DNA from: Marinobacter lipolyticus SM19
GTDB lineage: Bacteria; Pseudomonadota; Gammaproteobacteria; Pseudomonadales; Oleiphilaceae
DNA length: 64,000 nucleotides
Assembly: GCF_000397065.2 (NCBI RefSeq)
Contig: NZ_KE007317.1
Location: 128,969-192,968, forward strand
Reading direction: 5' to 3'
How positions within the stretch are numbered: the first letter of the stretch is position 1; every line of letters begins with the position of its first letter. This document shows, in pieces, positions 53,289-63,018 of this stretch. A program made the translations under genes and the position numbers. The notes below the pieces were generated by a model. The model was given only the letters and a program-made list of their open reading frames with translations. It searched no databases and was not told where the DNA came from.

Positions 53289-56200
53289 TTTGACGCTCCC
53301 CCTTCGGATCCAAAAAGATAGTGCTACAGATTTCTGCTTCGACAACCCGGCCGTCGACTAATGGGTAGTGGACGGTTTCACCCATTCGCTTGTGGCCGTT
53401 CTTGATAACGCCCATGGCGATTGAGCGACCAAGATTGGCACTGTAATAGCTTGATGTGACGTGCCCCAACATCGGTACCGGTTTCGGATGGTTCGGGTTG
53501 TCCACGGCCTGGGCGCCCTCGGGCAAAACAATGCTCGGGTCTTTGGTTTTGAGTCCGACCAGTTGCTTGCGGTTATCCCGTACGCAGTCTTCCCGCTTCA
53601 TGCCACGCTTGCCAATAAAGCTGAACGGCTTGTCCTCCTTCACCGCCCAGCTCATGCCGAGGTCGTAGGGGTGAACGGAACCGTCGGTGTCCTGACCGGC
53701 GATGATGAAGCCTTTCTCGGCACGCAGGATGTGCATGGTCTCGGTGCCGTAAGGCGTCAGGTCGTACTTGGCGCCGTGTTCGAAGAGCTTCTCCCAGACG
53801 TGCAGGCCGTAGTTTGCCTGTACGTTGATCTCGTAAGAGAGCTCACCGGTGAAGGAAATCCGGAACACCCGTGCCGGCACGCCAGCCACGGTACCCTGGC
53901 GCCAATCCATGAACTTGAAGTTGTCCCTGTCCAGGTCGATATCATCGGTCAGCTCGGACAACAGCTTGCGGGCGTTCGGCCCGGCAATGGTCATGGTGGC
54001 CCAGTGGTCGGTCACGGTGTTCATGTAGACCTCCAGTTCCGGCCACTCGGTCTGGTGATAGAACTCCAGCCACTCCAGCACACCGGCGGCGCCGCCAGTC
54101 GTGGTGGTCATCAGGAAGTGGTCCTCGGCCAGGCAGGAGGTAACCCCATCGTCGAAGACCATGCCGTCTTCTTTACACATCAGACCATAACGGCATTTTC
54201 CGACAGCCAATTTGGCCCAGGCGTTGGTGTAGATGCGGCCTATGAACTCGCGGGCATCCTTGCCCTGAATGTCGATCTTACCCAGCGTCGAGGCGTCGAG
54301 AATGCCCACGCTGTTGCGCGTTGCCAGGCATTCCCGGTCAAGCGCCTGCTGCATGGATTCGTTTGGTTTCGGGAAGTACCAGGGACGTTTCCACTGGCCA
54401 ACCTCTTCGAACAGGGCGCCGTGCTCGACGTGCCATTCATGCATGGCGGAATATCGCTTGGGTTCGAACAGGTCGTTACAGTGGCGTCCGGCGATCGCGC
54501 CGAAGGTCACCGGCGTGTAGTTTGGCCGGAAGATGGTGGTACCCGTTTCCGGAATAGACTGGTTCAGGGACTTGGCGGCGACGGCCATGCCGTTGATGTT
54601 ACCGAGCTTACCCTGGTCGGTGCCAAAGCCCATCGCCGTGTATCGCTTCACATGCTCGATGGATTCAAAACCTTCACGGGTGGCCAGCTCGATACCGGCG
54701 GCAGTCACATCGGTCTGGAAATCGACGAACTGCTTCGGTGCCCGACTGTTAGGCTTGTAGTGCGGTACACAGAACAGAGCCATGGGTCGGGTTTCAGGTC
54801 GGCATCTAACCGATGGCGCAGCCGCCGGCTCCGCATTGAAGCCGGCATTGGTGGCAGCTTCGGCACCAATGCGCGCTCCGTCGGCCAGGCAATCGGCAAG
54901 GGAAAAGCAACCGGTCACGGCACCGGCCGTGAGTTGCTTCTGAACGGTTTTGCCAGGCACGAATCCGATGACATCGTCATCCCAGACTGGGCGGCTGCCG
55001 GTATGGCAGGACAGATGAACCGCCGGGCTCCAGCCGCCAGAGCTGGCCAGGGTGTCGCAGTTCAGCACTTCGCCTTTGCCAGTGAGTTGGGTGCCGTCAG
55101 TATTCAAGCCGGCGACCACCGCGCCTGTCACACGCATTTTACCCTGAGCGTCAATGACGGCGTGGCCTTTCAGTAACTTGATGCCACGTCGGTTGGCCTC
55201 GTCCTGCCAGGCGCCGTCGGCATAGGCACGGGTGTCGACAATGGCGACGACTTCCCGCCCGGCGTCCTGCCAGTCGAAGGCCGCACGATAGGCGTTGTCG
55301 TTGGTGGTCATCAGTACCAGCCGGCGGCCGGGTGCCACGGCGTAGCGGTTGATGTAGGTGGACACCGCCGAGGCCAGCATGCAGCCGGGCAGGTCATTGT
55401 TGCCGTATACCAACGGTCGCTCATGGGCACCGGTGGCCAGTATCACCCACTTGGCACGCACCCGGTGCAGGCGTTGGCGAGACTGATTTGCCGGGGCGCG
55501 GTCGCCCAGGTGATCGGTACGACGCTCGTGAATGGTCAGGAAGTTGTGGTCGTGGTAGCCGTTGACGGTGGCGCGGGGTAACAACAGGACGTTGTCATAT
55601 CCCGACAGTTCCTTCAGCGCATCCCGCACCCAGTTGCTGGCTGGTTTGCCGTTCAGGGTCTCTCTGCTGTCGAGCAACGCCCCCCCCATCTCGGCCTGTT
55701 CGTCGGCGAGGATCACTCGTGCTCCGGAGCGGGCAGCGGACAGGGCTGCCGACAGCCCGGCGGGCCCCGCCCCGACGATCAGCACATCGGTATGCTGATT
55801 CAGGTGGTCGTATGTGTCGACGTCCGGATCACGCGGCGAGCGGCCCAGGCCGGCAGCTTTGCGAATGTACTTCTCATAGGTTTCCCAGGCAGCCTGGGGG
55901 AACATGAACGTCTTGTAGTAGAAGCCGGGGGGCAGCATGCGGCCGAGGATGGAGCCGAAAACGCCCAGGAAATCGAACTGCAGGTTTGGCCAGCCACTGG
56001 TGGGTTGGCTGACCAGCCCATTAAACAGTTCCTGCTGTGTGGCTCGGACGTTCGGTACCTGGGTGGCTTCGGTGGCTCCGAGCTGGAATACCGCATTTGG
56101 TTCCTCGGCGCCGGCGGCGACGATGCCGCGGGGGCGACTGTACTTGAAGCTGCGGCCGATCACATCGACCCCATTGGCGAGCAACGCCGAGGCCAATGTG

Positions 56201-56301
56201 TCACCGGAAAAGCCCTTGTAGCGGCGGCCGTTGAATTCAAAGGTCAGGTGCTTGCTGCGGTCGATTCGGCCGCCATTATCGAGACGGTTGGGTTGTGTCA
56301 T
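53281..56301 (-). CDS. soxA: Sarcosine oxidase alpha subunit
   Basis: A 1006-residue subunit. The N-terminal part (about 1-110) is a 2Fe-2S-like fold (KGFSGDTLASALLANGVDVIGRS), followed by an NAD-binding dinucleotide domain (IVGAGPAGLSAALSAARSG near 150) and a C-terminal GcvT-type folate-binding domain (about 600-970, with GELSYEINVQ and AEKGFIIAGQD). It demethylates sarcosine to glycine with transfer of formaldehyde to THF. ATG 56301 matches family length. Confidence 0.95.
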   Translation of the reverse strand: MTQPNRLDNGGRIDRSKHLTFEFNGRRYKGFSGDTLASALLANGVDVIGRSFKYSRPRGIVAAGAEEPNAVFQLGATEATQVPNVRATQQELFNGLVSQPTSGWPNLQFDFLGVFGSILGRMLPPGFYYKTFMFPQAAWETYEKYIRKAAGLGRSPRDPDVDTYDHLNQHTDVLIVGAGPAGLSAALSAARSGARVILADEQAEMGGALLDSRETLNGKPASNWVRDALKELSGYDNVLLLPRATVNGYHDHNFLTIHERRTDHLGDRAPANQSRQRLHRVRAKWVILATGAHERPLVYGNNDLPGCMLASAVSTYINRYAVAPGRRLVLMTTNDNAYRAAFDWQDAGREVVAIVDTRAYADGAWQDEANRRGIKLLKGHAVIDAQGKMRVTGAVVAGLNTDGTQLTGKGEVLNCDTLASSGGWSPAVHLSCHTGSRPVWDDDVIGFVPGKTVQKQLTAGAVTGCFSLADCLADGARIGAEAATNAGFNAEPAAAPSVRCRPETRPMALFCVPHYKPNSRAPKQFVDFQTDVTAAGIELATREGFESIEHVKRYTAMGFGTDQGKLGNINGMAVAAKSLNQSIPETGTTIFRPNYTPVTFGAIAGRHCNDLFEPKRYSAMHEWHVEHGALFEEVGQWKRPWYFPKPNESMQQALDRECLATRNSVGILDASTLGKIDIQGKDAREFIGRIYTNAWAKLAVGKCRYGLMCKEDGMVFDDGVTSCLAEDHFLMTTTTGGAAGVLEWLEFYHQTEWPELEVYMNTVTDHWATMTIAGPNARKLLSELTDDIDLDRDNFKFMDWRQGTVAGVPARVFRISFTGELSYEINVQANYGLHVWEKLFEHGAKYDLTPYGTETMHILRAEKGFIIAGQDTDGSVHPYDLGMSWAVKEDKPFSFIGKRGMKREDCVRDNRKQLVGLKTKDPSIVLPEGAQAVDNPNHPKPVPMLGHVTSSYYSANLGRSIAMGVIKNGHKRMGETVHYPLVDGRVVEAEICSTIFLDPKGERQNV

Positions 56302-56312
56302 GTCGTCGCCTC

Positions 56313-56615
56313 TCAGGACTTCTGCGTGTCGGTGAAATGGGTAACGCGCGGTGCGTCTCCCATCCGGTAGGTTTCCAGAATTTCGTAGCTCTGGGTGTCG
56401 CGCGTGGCGTTGAAAAACTTGCGACAGCCGATGGCATGAACCCAGATCTCGTGGTGCAAGCCGCGCGGGTTGTCTCGAAAGTAGAGGTAATCTCCCCATT
56501 CCTCATCACTGCAGGCGTCCGGGTCGGTCGGGCGCGACAGATGGGCCTGTCCCTTGGGGTGGAACTCTTCTTCTTCTCGATGTTCGCCACAATAGGGGCA
56601 ATAAATGTAAAACAT
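56313..56615 (-). CDS. soxD: Sarcosine oxidase delta subunit
   Basis: A 100-residue zinc-binding subunit: CPYCGEH near the N-terminus and HAIGCRKFF, with conserved His and Cys residues. It fits the usual size. It lies 14 bases after soxB and 11 before soxA in the invariant soxB-D-A-G order. Confidence 0.94.
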   Translation of the reverse strand: MFYIYCPYCGEHREEEEFHPKGQAHLSRPTDPDACSDEEWGDYLYFRDNPRGLHHEIWVHAIGCRKFFNATRDTQSYEILETYRMGDAPRVTHFTDTQKS

Positions 56616-56629
56616 GGAATGGTCCTCCG

Positions 56630-57883
56630 TCAGTGAGCCACGCCAGCGGCGCCGTGTTCGTCGATTAAGGCCCCGTTGTGGAACCGGAACATGGAGAACG
56701 GCTTGGCCAGTTCGTTGGCCTCGCCCTTCGCCAGGGTGGCAGCGAAAACGTGACCGGAACCGGGGGTGGCTTTAAAGCCACCGGTGCCCCATCCACAGTT
56801 GAAGAAGAGATTTTCAACCGGGGTATCGGAGATGATCGGGCAGGCATCCGGGCAGGTATCGACGATGCCACCCCACTGTCGGTTCATCCGCACCCGGCTG
56901 AACATCGGGAACATTTCGACGATGGCTTGCAGAGTGTGCTCAATGGTCGAGTAGGAGCCCCGCTGGCCGTAGCCGTTATAGCCATCAATGCCGGCTCCGA
57001 TTACCAGATCACCTTTGTCAGACTGGGAGATATAGCCATGGACCTGGTTGGACATGACCACGGTATCCAGGATTGGTCGGATCGGTTCGGATACCAGCGC
57101 CTGCAGCGGGTGGGATTCGATCGGCAGATGGAACCCGGCCATCTTGGCCAGTACACCGGAGTTACCGGCTACAACACAGCCGATACGATCGCCGTAGATG
57201 GCACCGTGCTGTTTGGTATTCACACCAATGGCAGCACCGTCTTCGGTGACGATGTCGTTCACTTCGCACTGCTGGATCAGGTCCACGCCCATGGCATCGG
57301 CAGCGCGGGCATAGCCCCAGGCCACCGCGTCATGGCGGGCCACACCGGCACGGGGTTGCCAGGAAGCGCCGAGAATCGGATAGCGGGCGCTGGAGGAGCA
57401 ATTCAGTATCGGCACAATCTCCTGCACGCCCTGGGTGTCCAGAGCTTCACTGTCGATGCCGTTCAGGCGGTTGGCGTTTACCCGGCGCTGGATGTCGCGC
57501 ATGTCCTGCAGGGTGTGGCCGAGGTTCAGCACGCCTCGCTGCGAGAACATGACGTTGTAGTTCAGGTCCTGGGACATGCCTTCCCAGAGCTTCATGGCAT
57601 GTTCGTACAGCAGTGCTGCTTCGTCCCACAGATAGTTGGAGCGCACGATGGTGGTGTTTCGCGCCGTATTGCCACCGCCCAGATAACCCTTTTCGACGAC
57701 TGCTACGTTGGTGATGTTGTGGACCTTGGCCAGATAGTAGGCCGTCGCAAGACCATGGCCACCGCCGCCAACGATGATGACATCGTATTTCTTTTTCGGT
57801 TTGGGATTGCGCCACACCCGCTGCCAGTTTTCATGGTGGGTCAGGGAGTGTTTCAGCAGTCCGAATCCGGAATATTTCTGCAT
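56630..57883 (-). CDS. soxB: Sarcosine oxidase beta subunit
   Basis: A 417-residue catalytic subunit with the FAD-binding [17 protein letters not shown] and the family's N-terminal KYSGFGLL. It holds the covalent flavin (FMN) and the sarcosine site. First gene of the soxBDAG-purU transcript, which begins at the activator-linked promoter about 110 bases upstream. The 5' leader carries a GTCCCGC/GCGGGAC hairpin (57967-57988). Confidence 0.95.
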   Translation of the reverse strand: MQKYSGFGLLKHSLTHHENWQRVWRNPKPKKKYDVIIVGGGGHGLATAYYLAKVHNITNVAVVEKGYLGGGNTARNTTIVRSNYLWDEAALLYEHAMKLWEGMSQDLNYNVMFSQRGVLNLGHTLQDMRDIQRRVNANRLNGIDSEALDTQGVQEIVPILNCSSSARYPILGASWQPRAGVARHDAVAWGYARAADAMGVDLIQQCEVNDIVTEDGAAIGVNTKQHGAIYGDRIGCVVAGNSGVLAKMAGFHLPIESHPLQALVSEPIRPILDTVVMSNQVHGYISQSDKGDLVIGAGIDGYNGYGQRGSYSTIEHTLQAIVEMFPMFSRVRMNRQWGGIVDTCPDACPIISDTPVENLFFNCGWGTGGFKATPGSGHVFAATLAKGEANELAKPFSMFRFHNGALIDEHGAAGVAH

Positions 57884-57999
57884 TGTTAGGTCCTCTTCGG
57901 TGGCAACCGTCTCTCTGGGAAAGCTGCTGGTGTCGCCGTCGGAATCAGCGCTCGTTTTCAGGGCATGTCCCGCCGGTTAAAGCGGGACGGATTGAAAAG

Positions 58000-58064
58000 A
58001 TGTTATGCGTACCACTGCCACATCATCTGCTCGCTCACGACATTCGGGTGAATATTTGCGACAG
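58000..58064 (-). promoter_or_regulatory. Activator motif and promoter of the soxBDAG operon (site A)
   Basis: The 40-nt motif ATCTGCTYGNNCACGACAT-N11-TTTGCGACAG (58025-58064, + strand) has two CGACA half-sites 21 bases apart. On the reverse strand TAACAT (58005-58000) lies 19 bases from the motif, a -10 position. Matching copies stand before glyA and near fdhA. A GlxA/AraC-type regulator gene lies within the cluster. Confidence 0.7.
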
Positions 58065-58088
58065 TGGACAGGACTGGCGGGAAAGTGA

Positions 58089-59471
58089 TCAGCATTCGAT
58101 AACGTTGACCGCCAGGCCACCACGGGATGTCTCCTTGTACTTGTCAAGCATGTCCCGCCCGGTATCCCGCATGGTCCGGATCACCTTGTCCAGCGATACG
58201 AAGTGTTCGCCGTCGCCCCTTAGCGCCATCACAGCAGCGTTGATCGCCTTGACGGCCCCGACCGCATTACGCTCAATACAGGGCACCTGGACGAGCCCAC
58301 CGATAGGGTCGCAGGTGAGTCCTAGGTGGTGTTCCATGCCAATTTCCGCCGCGTTCTCGACCTGTTCCGGCGTACCGCCCGTCACAGCGGCGAGGCCCGC
58401 CGCTGCCATTGCACAGGCGGAGCCGACTTCTCCCTGGCAGCCCACTTCCGCACCGGAAATCGAGGCGTTCTCCTTGAACAGGATGCCGATGGCCGCAGCC
58501 GTCAACAGGAAGCGGATGACACCGCTCTCGCTGGCATTGGGGCACCAGTTCCAGTAGTAATGCAGCACCGCCGGTATGATGCCGGCAGCGCCGTTGGTGG
58601 GAGCGGTCACCATGCGGCCACCGGCTGCGTTCTCTTCGTTTACCGCCAGTGCATAGAGATTGACCCAGTCCATGGCGCTGAGCGAGGGTGTGATCAGGTC
58701 CATACGATCGACTTCCATCAACGATGCGTAGAGCTTCGCCGCTCGCCGTTTAACCTTCAGCCCACCGGGCAGGGTGCCTTCGTTGGTGATGCCGTTCTGT
58801 ACGCACTCCTGCATCACTTGCCAGATATCCAGGATTCCTTGCCGAATCTCCACTTCGTTACGCCAGACTTTTTCGTTGGCCATCATCAGTTCAGAGATGC
58901 TCAGCCCGTGTTCCTTACACTGGCGGATCAGGTCGGCACCGCTCTTGAACGGATAGGGCAGGGGCGACTTGTCTTCCACTATCCGGTCCGCACCGGCAGC
59001 TGTTTCATCAACCACGAAGCCGCCGCCTACCGAATAGTAGGTGCGCTGGTACACCACCTCGCCTTTCTCTTCGAAGGCGGTAAACATCATGCCGTTCGGA
59101 TGAAAAGGCAGGGTTTCCTTACGGTGATAGGTGAGATCGGTTGCCTCATTGAAGGCAATGGGATGCTCCCTGAGCAAACGTAACTCTCCCTGGCTGCGGA
59201 TTTCCTCCATTCGAGGGGACAGAATGGTGGGGTCGACAGTGTCCGGGCTGTGGCCCTCGAGCCCGAGCAGCACCGCCGGGCCTGTACCATGACCTTTGCC
59301 AGTCGCACCCAGTGAACCGTACAGCTGAATATCGACGCGGGCGACATTAGTGAGCCCACCGGCTTTCTTCAGGCCCCGGACAAAGCGGCGCGCAGCCTGC
59401 ATCGGACCCACGGTGTGGGAACTCGATGGGCCGATGCCGATTTTCAACATATCAAAAAGACTGATGGCCAC
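58089..59471 (-). CDS. sdaA: L-serine ammonia-lyase (iron-sulfur, one chain)
   Basis: A 460-residue enzyme that converts serine to pyruvate and ammonia. The N-terminal beta domain starts [23 protein letters not shown]; the alpha domain has the Cys-containing [19 protein letters not shown] for the 4Fe-4S cluster. The start is GTG 59471 behind GAGGAGAGAG. It lies 14 bases after glyA and removes the serine that glyA makes from glycine and 5,10-methylene-THF, so it completes sarcosine-to-pyruvate flow. Confidence 0.92.
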   Translation of the reverse strand: MAISLFDMLKIGIGPSSSHTVGPMQAARRFVRGLKKAGGLTNVARVDIQLYGSLGATGKGHGTGPAVLLGLEGHSPDTVDPTILSPRMEEIRSQGELRLLREHPIAFNEATDLTYHRKETLPFHPNGMMFTAFEEKGEVVYQRTYYSVGGGFVVDETAAGADRIVEDKSPLPYPFKSGADLIRQCKEHGLSISELMMANEKVWRNEVEIRQGILDIWQVMQECVQNGITNEGTLPGGLKVKRRAAKLYASLMEVDRMDLITPSLSAMDWVNLYALAVNEENAAGGRMVTAPTNGAAGIIPAVLHYYWNWCPNASESGVIRFLLTAAAIGILFKENASISGAEVGCQGEVGSACAMAAAGLAAVTGGTPEQVENAAEIGMEHHLGLTCDPIGGLVQVPCIERNAVGAVKAINAAVMALRGDGEHFVSLDKVIRTMRDTGRDMLDKYKETSRGGLAVNVIEC

Positions 59472-59485
59472 AGGTATCTCTCTCC

Positions 59486-60748
59486 TCAACCGTAAGCCGG
59501 GAAATCCCGACACAACTGGTGGACCTTCTCACGGACTTCTCCGACAACGGGAGTGGCATCGCCATCCAACATGGCGTCGAGAACATCGGCAATCCACCCG
59601 GCCAATTCGCGAGACTCAGGCTCCTTCAGTCCACGAGTGGTAATAACCGGTGATCCGATGCGCAGCCCGGAAGTGACAAACGGCGATTGCGGGTCGTTGG
59701 GTACGGCGTTTTTGTTCACGGTGATGTGCGCGTCACCCAACGCCGCATCGGCTTCCTTACCGGTCAGGCCCTGCTTGACCAGACTGAGGAGAAACAGGTG
59801 GTTCTCGGTGCCGCCCGATACCACTTCATAACCTCGCTCGATCAATACCTCGGCCATGGCCTGGGCATTGCGGACAACCTGTTGTTGGTAGGTCTGGAAC
59901 TCGGGTTCGGCGGCTTCCTTGAACGCCACTGCCTTGGCGGCGATGACGTGCATCAACGGTCCTCCCTGCCCAGCCGGGAAGACTGCGGAGTTGAATTTCT
60001 TGTCCAGTTCCGGCTGGCCCTTTGTCAGGATCAGGCCGCCGCGGGGGCCACGCAGGGTTTTGTGGGTAGTGGTGGTAACCACGTGGGCGTGAGGCAGTGG
60101 GTTGGGGTAAACACCGGCGGCGACCAGGCCGGCAACATGCGCCATGTCTACCATCAGATAAGCGCCGACCGCATCGGCGATCTCACGAAAACGCGCCCAA
60201 TCGACAGTACGGGAATAGGCCGAGAAGCCAGCGACAATCATGCCTGGCTTGTGTTCCTTCGCCAGTGCTTCCACCTGGTTGTAGTCGATCTCACCGGTGG
60301 CCTCGTCAAGGCCGTACTGCACGGCATTGTAGAGTTTGCCGGAGAAGCTGACATGGGCGCCATGGGTCAGGTGGCCGCCGTGGGCCAGGCTCATGCCGAG
60401 GACGGTGTCGCCGGGGTTCAGCAGCGCCATGTAGACGGCGGCGTTAGCCTGGGAACCGGAGTGGGGCTGGACATTGGCATAGTCGGCGCCAAACAGGGCC
60501 TTGGCACGGTCGATGGCCAGTTGCTCCACTTTATCAACGTATTCGCAACCGCCGTAGTAGCGTTTGGCAGGGTAACCTTCGGCGTATTTGTTGGTCAGGC
60601 AAGACCCCTGGGCTTCCATCACCACGGGACTGGTGTAGTTCTCGGAAGCGATCAGCTCCAGATGGTCTTCCTGTCGCGCCGCCTCGTCCTGCATGGCCGC
60701 CCAGAGAGTGTCGTCGTATGAAGAAAGCGTTTTTGTTTTGCTGAACAT
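59486..60748 (-). CDS. glyA: Serine hydroxymethyltransferase
   Basis: A 420-residue PLP enzyme that interconverts glycine plus methylene-THF and serine plus THF. The PLP lysine is Lys230 in [11 protein letters not shown]; the N-terminal ASENYTSP and [13 protein letters not shown] segments are diagnostic. In this setting it takes glycine and a one-carbon unit from sarcosine to serine. It heads glyA-sdaA and has its own activator-linked promoter. Confidence 0.96.
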   Translation of the reverse strand: MFSKTKTLSSYDDTLWAAMQDEAARQEDHLELIASENYTSPVVMEAQGSCLTNKYAEGYPAKRYYGGCEYVDKVEQLAIDRAKALFGADYANVQPHSGSQANAAVYMALLNPGDTVLGMSLAHGGHLTHGAHVSFSGKLYNAVQYGLDEATGEIDYNQVEALAKEHKPGMIVAGFSAYSRTVDWARFREIADAVGAYLMVDMAHVAGLVAAGVYPNPLPHAHVVTTTTHKTLRGPRGGLILTKGQPELDKKFNSAVFPAGQGGPLMHVIAAKAVAFKEAAEPEFQTYQQQVVRNAQAMAEVLIERGYEVVSGGTENHLFLLSLVKQGLTGKEADAALGDAHITVNKNAVPNDPQSPFVTSGLRIGSPVITTRGLKEPESRELAGWIADVLDAMLDGDATPVVGEVREKVHQLCRDFPAYG

Positions 60749-60808
60749 GGCTTAGATTCCCGATAGTGAAAACGGACCTGATGGATCAGGTATGGGGTAT
60801 GGGGAGAG

Positions 60809-60873
60809 ATAGTAGGCCCGATGGCGGATGTTGATCTGCTCGGGCACGACATGGGATCGAGAATTTGCGACAG
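60809..60873 (-). promoter_or_regulatory. Activator motif and promoter of glyA-sdaA (site B)
   Basis: The motif (60834-60873) is ATCTGCTCGGGCACGACAT-N11-TTTGCGACAG with CGACA half-sites 21 bases apart. TACTAT (60814-60809, reverse strand) lies 19 bases from it. Bases before the motif, including TAGGCCCGATGG, are shared with site C, so similarity covers about 60 bases. glyA begins about 55 bases after the likely transcript start. Confidence 0.72.
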
Positions 60874-60909
60874 ATGCCTATTACACGCCAAGACATCTGA
60901 TTGGAGACA

Positions 60910-61929
60910 CTATTGCCGGACGTGCCTTGCCTCGGATGGCGTTATTCCGTAGTAGTCCTTGAAACAGTTGCTGAAATGACTACTACTGACAAAGCCGCTT
61001 GCCAGGGAAATGTTCAGGATGCTCCGATTTGTTTGCATCAGCAGGCGTCGGGCATGGACCAGTCTGAGTTCCAGGTAGTAGCGCGAAGGAGACGTGTCCA
61101 GGTGGTTTTGGAACAGTCGCTCCACCTGTCGTCGGGAAATATTGGCACATTCCGCCAGTTCCACTAGGGAGAGCGGTTCTTCGATGTTGGCCCGCATTAG
61201 CGCCAGCAGGGTTTGCAGTGCTTCTGGAAAGGTAGGATCGTCACCCATGTTCAGTGGCATTGGGCCCACCTGCTCGGCGACCTGATCGCAGCTCAAGATC
61301 TCGCGAACCGCCCGAACGATATGTGGATTGTGCAGCAGTTCGCCAATCAACTTCAGCATCATCTCCAGCGTACTGACTGGGCCGGCGCAGGTGGCGTGGT
61401 GGCCCTCAATCTCGTAAGCATTAGTGGAAACCTTCACGTTCGGGAAGTTTTCGCGGACATAGGCATGGTTGTCCGGATGTAGGGCACAGGCATGATGCTC
61501 CATCAGACCTGCCTGAATCAGCGCCACGCCCCCGTTCCATAATCCGCCCAGGCGAATGCCTTTTTGATCGGCTGCCCTCAAGGTGTTGAGCAGGTAAGGT
61601 TCGGGGGCCAGTTGGCTACGGTAGCCGCCGCAGACAATCAACATGTCGACGTGCCCGGGATTGGCCATCAAGGAATCCAAAGTAGTCCCGGTGGACACCT
61701 CTATTCCAAGATCGCTGAGCACGGTCCGGCTTCCGGTCCCGATGGTGAAGTGTACGAATACCGGCTCTGGTGTGATCAGGTTTGTCGTAACCAGCGTATC
61801 AACGGCGGCGGTAAAGGTGACCATGGAAAAATGCTCGCGCAGGATAAAACCGATGCGCAACGGTGTCTCTACACGAGGCTCCCCCGGCAAAGTACCGGGG
61901 TCTTTGGTCTGCGTTGATTTGGTCGTCAT
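60910..61929 (-). CDS. GlxA-family AraC-type transcriptional regulator of the C1/sarcosine cluster
   Basis: A 339-residue protein with a DJ-1/PfpI-like N-terminal domain (LDMLIVCGGYRS, SQLAPEPYL) and a C-terminal AraC DNA-binding domain (LVELAECANISRRQVERL, NISLASGFVSSSHFSNCFKDYYGI). In pseudomonads regulators of this family (GbdR, SouR) activate glycine-betaine or sarcosine catabolism. Location beside glyA, sdaA, sox and fdhA supports a similar role; I cannot tell GbdR from SouR. ATG 61929 is preferred to the upstream in-frame starts. Confidence 0.85.
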   Translation of the reverse strand: MTTKSTQTKDPGTLPGEPRVETPLRIGFILREHFSMVTFTAAVDTLVTTNLITPEPVFVHFTIGTGSRTVLSDLGIEVSTGTTLDSLMANPGHVDMLIVCGGYRSQLAPEPYLLNTLRAADQKGIRLGGLWNGGVALIQAGLMEHHACALHPDNHAYVRENFPNVKVSTNAYEIEGHHATCAGPVSTLEMMLKLIGELLHNPHIVRAVREILSCDQVAEQVGPMPLNMGDDPTFPEALQTLLALMRANIEEPLSLVELAECANISRRQVERLFQNHLDTSPSRYYLELRLVHARRLLMQTNRSILNISLASGFVSSSHFSNCFKDYYGITPSEARHVRQ

Positions 61930-61984
61930 GGGGCTAATCCAAAACACTTTGCCCGAATATAAGCTTCCACAGGCGCTTGGCGAT

Positions 61985-62746
61985 TCACTGGTACTGTCTC
62001 AGGAACCGGTTCGCGTGAATGTCTCGAATGGACTGTAGCACGCCACGCAATTCCAGTTTGGCGATGGCGAGGTTGATTCGGTCCACCAGCTCCTGGGAAC
62101 CCGCGGCTTGCTTGGGTACCAGGATGTGCATTTCCTGTCGTGAGAATACGAAGCTGAGCCGTCGCACGGCCTCCGGGTTGTCAAAGACCGTCTCGATGGC
62201 TTCCTTGGCTGAGAAAATATCCACGGGTATGACATCGACGGCACCGGCCTTTAATAGTTTGAAACAGTGCTTGAGGGTCGCGGGTTGTTCCAGCGTGGTA
62301 CCGGGTTGCTTCAGCAAGTCATTCAGGTCGTGGGTAAAGTAGCCTTGGGGGCGGCAGAAACGATGCCCGGCCAGTCCCTCCCGTTCCGATGTCCGTACAT
62401 GGCCGGCGGTTAAGACGAACGGCACGATGTAATTGGACATCAGGGGGTCCGTATAGAGGAAGCGCTGGGCTCGTTTTTCGTTCAAGTACCAGGGAAACGT
62501 TGCCTGATAGCGTCCTTCTTCGGTATCGGAGAGCAGTGCATCCCAGGTGGGCTGGAACACGACTTCATGCTTCAGCCCGGCCTCCGGCATGATGCGGTCC
62601 ACGATTTCAACGATCATGCCGCGGCTCCTCCAGTCTTCCCCGGTAAAGGGAACAAAATTTCCCGAGGTCACAAGTCGAAAGGGGTCCGCGAATGCGGTGC
62701 TGCTCAGGGTAAATAGCAGGAAATACCAGGCAAGGAACTTCTTCAC
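61985..62746 (-). CDS. Periplasmic amino-acid-type substrate-binding protein
   Basis: A 253-residue exported SBP_bac_3-type protein with signal peptide MKKFLAWYFLLFTLSSTAFA and lobe motifs (FVPFTGEDWRSRGMIVEIV; KHEVVFQPTWDALL). No permease or ATPase is adjacent, so it may be a sensor or orphan binding protein. The start is GTG 62746 with no clear ribosome-binding site; a mini-frame behind GGAGGA (TTG start) ends over this codon and may couple translation. A terminator lies upstream, between it and site C. Confidence 0.75.
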   Translation of the reverse strand: MKKFLAWYFLLFTLSSTAFADPFRLVTSGNFVPFTGEDWRSRGMIVEIVDRIMPEAGLKHEVVFQPTWDALLSDTEEGRYQATFPWYLNEKRAQRFLYTDPLMSNYIVPFVLTAGHVRTSEREGLAGHRFCRPQGYFTHDLNDLLKQPGTTLEQPATLKHCFKLLKAGAVDVIPVDIFSAKEAIETVFDNPEAVRRLSFVFSRQEMHILVPKQAAGSQELVDRINLAIAKLELRGVLQSIRDIHANRFLRQYQ

Positions 62747-62831
62747 AGTCGGTACCCATAGTCATTCGTGGCTGGCAAACGTTCCTCCAGAGGCAGTCCG
62801 TTACCGTCCAGGAAAAACCTGTCGCCGGGAT

Positions 62832-62947
62832 AAAAAAAGGACGGGGTATTCACTTGGGTCCGTAAAGCTGAACCCCGTCAAGTATGGACATGGCTTGGGT
62901 TTTCAATGGTACAAACAAAACCTGATGACTCAGGCGCAGATCAATTT
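62832..62947 (-). ncRNA. Candidate small RNA or attenuated leader
   Basis: A region that starts about seven bases after the -10 element of site C and ends in a hairpin plus seven T. It is about 115 bases long. A 13-codon frame (ATG at 62891, stop at 62850) overlaps the hairpin but has no ribosome-binding site. The short length and strong ends suit either a regulated small RNA or a leader with attenuation ahead of the binding-protein gene. Not seen in any annotation I can name. Confidence 0.45.
62840..62879 (-). terminator. Rho-independent terminator within the site C transcript
   Basis: Reverse strand GACGGGGT and ACCCCGTC form a perfect 8-base stem, extended inwards by TCA/TGA and CTT/AAG with small bulges; CTTTTTTT follows. 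It lies 94 bases upstream of the binding-protein start codon and would end transcripts that begin at site C. Confidence 0.75.
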
Positions 62948-62953
62948 GAAGCC

Positions 62954-63018
62954 ATACTAGGCCCGATGGAGGAAGTTGATCTGCTTGGGCACGACATCGG
63001 AGGAATGATTTGCGACAG
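62954..63018 (-). promoter_or_regulatory. Activator motif and reverse promoter near fdhA (site C)
   Basis: Motif ATCTGCTTGGGCACGACAT-N11-TTTGCGACAG (62979-63018) with CGACA half-sites 21 bases apart. TAGTAT (62959-62954, reverse strand) lies exactly 19 bases from it, as at sites A and B. By the orientation of A and B this site should drive reverse-strand transcription, not fdhA; activation of fdhA in the other direction is possible but unproven. Confidence 0.65.

Noticed and set aside
53461-55176. Long forward-strand open frame (571 codons) opposite soxA
   Set aside because: It is the complement of a strongly recognised gene in a high-GC third-position context, has no family similarity that I recognise and no ribosome-binding site.
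56419-56427. TTGCGACAG inside soxD, resembling part of the activator motif
   Set aside because: It lies in coding sequence, has no second half-site 21 bases away and no -10 hexamer at the proper distance.
56678-57889. 403-codon forward frame opposite soxB
   Set aside because: Shadow of the soxB codon bias; soxB itself has clear motifs and operon context.
59687-60721. 344-codon forward frame opposite glyA
   Set aside because: Shadow of glyA; no start signal or recognised domain.
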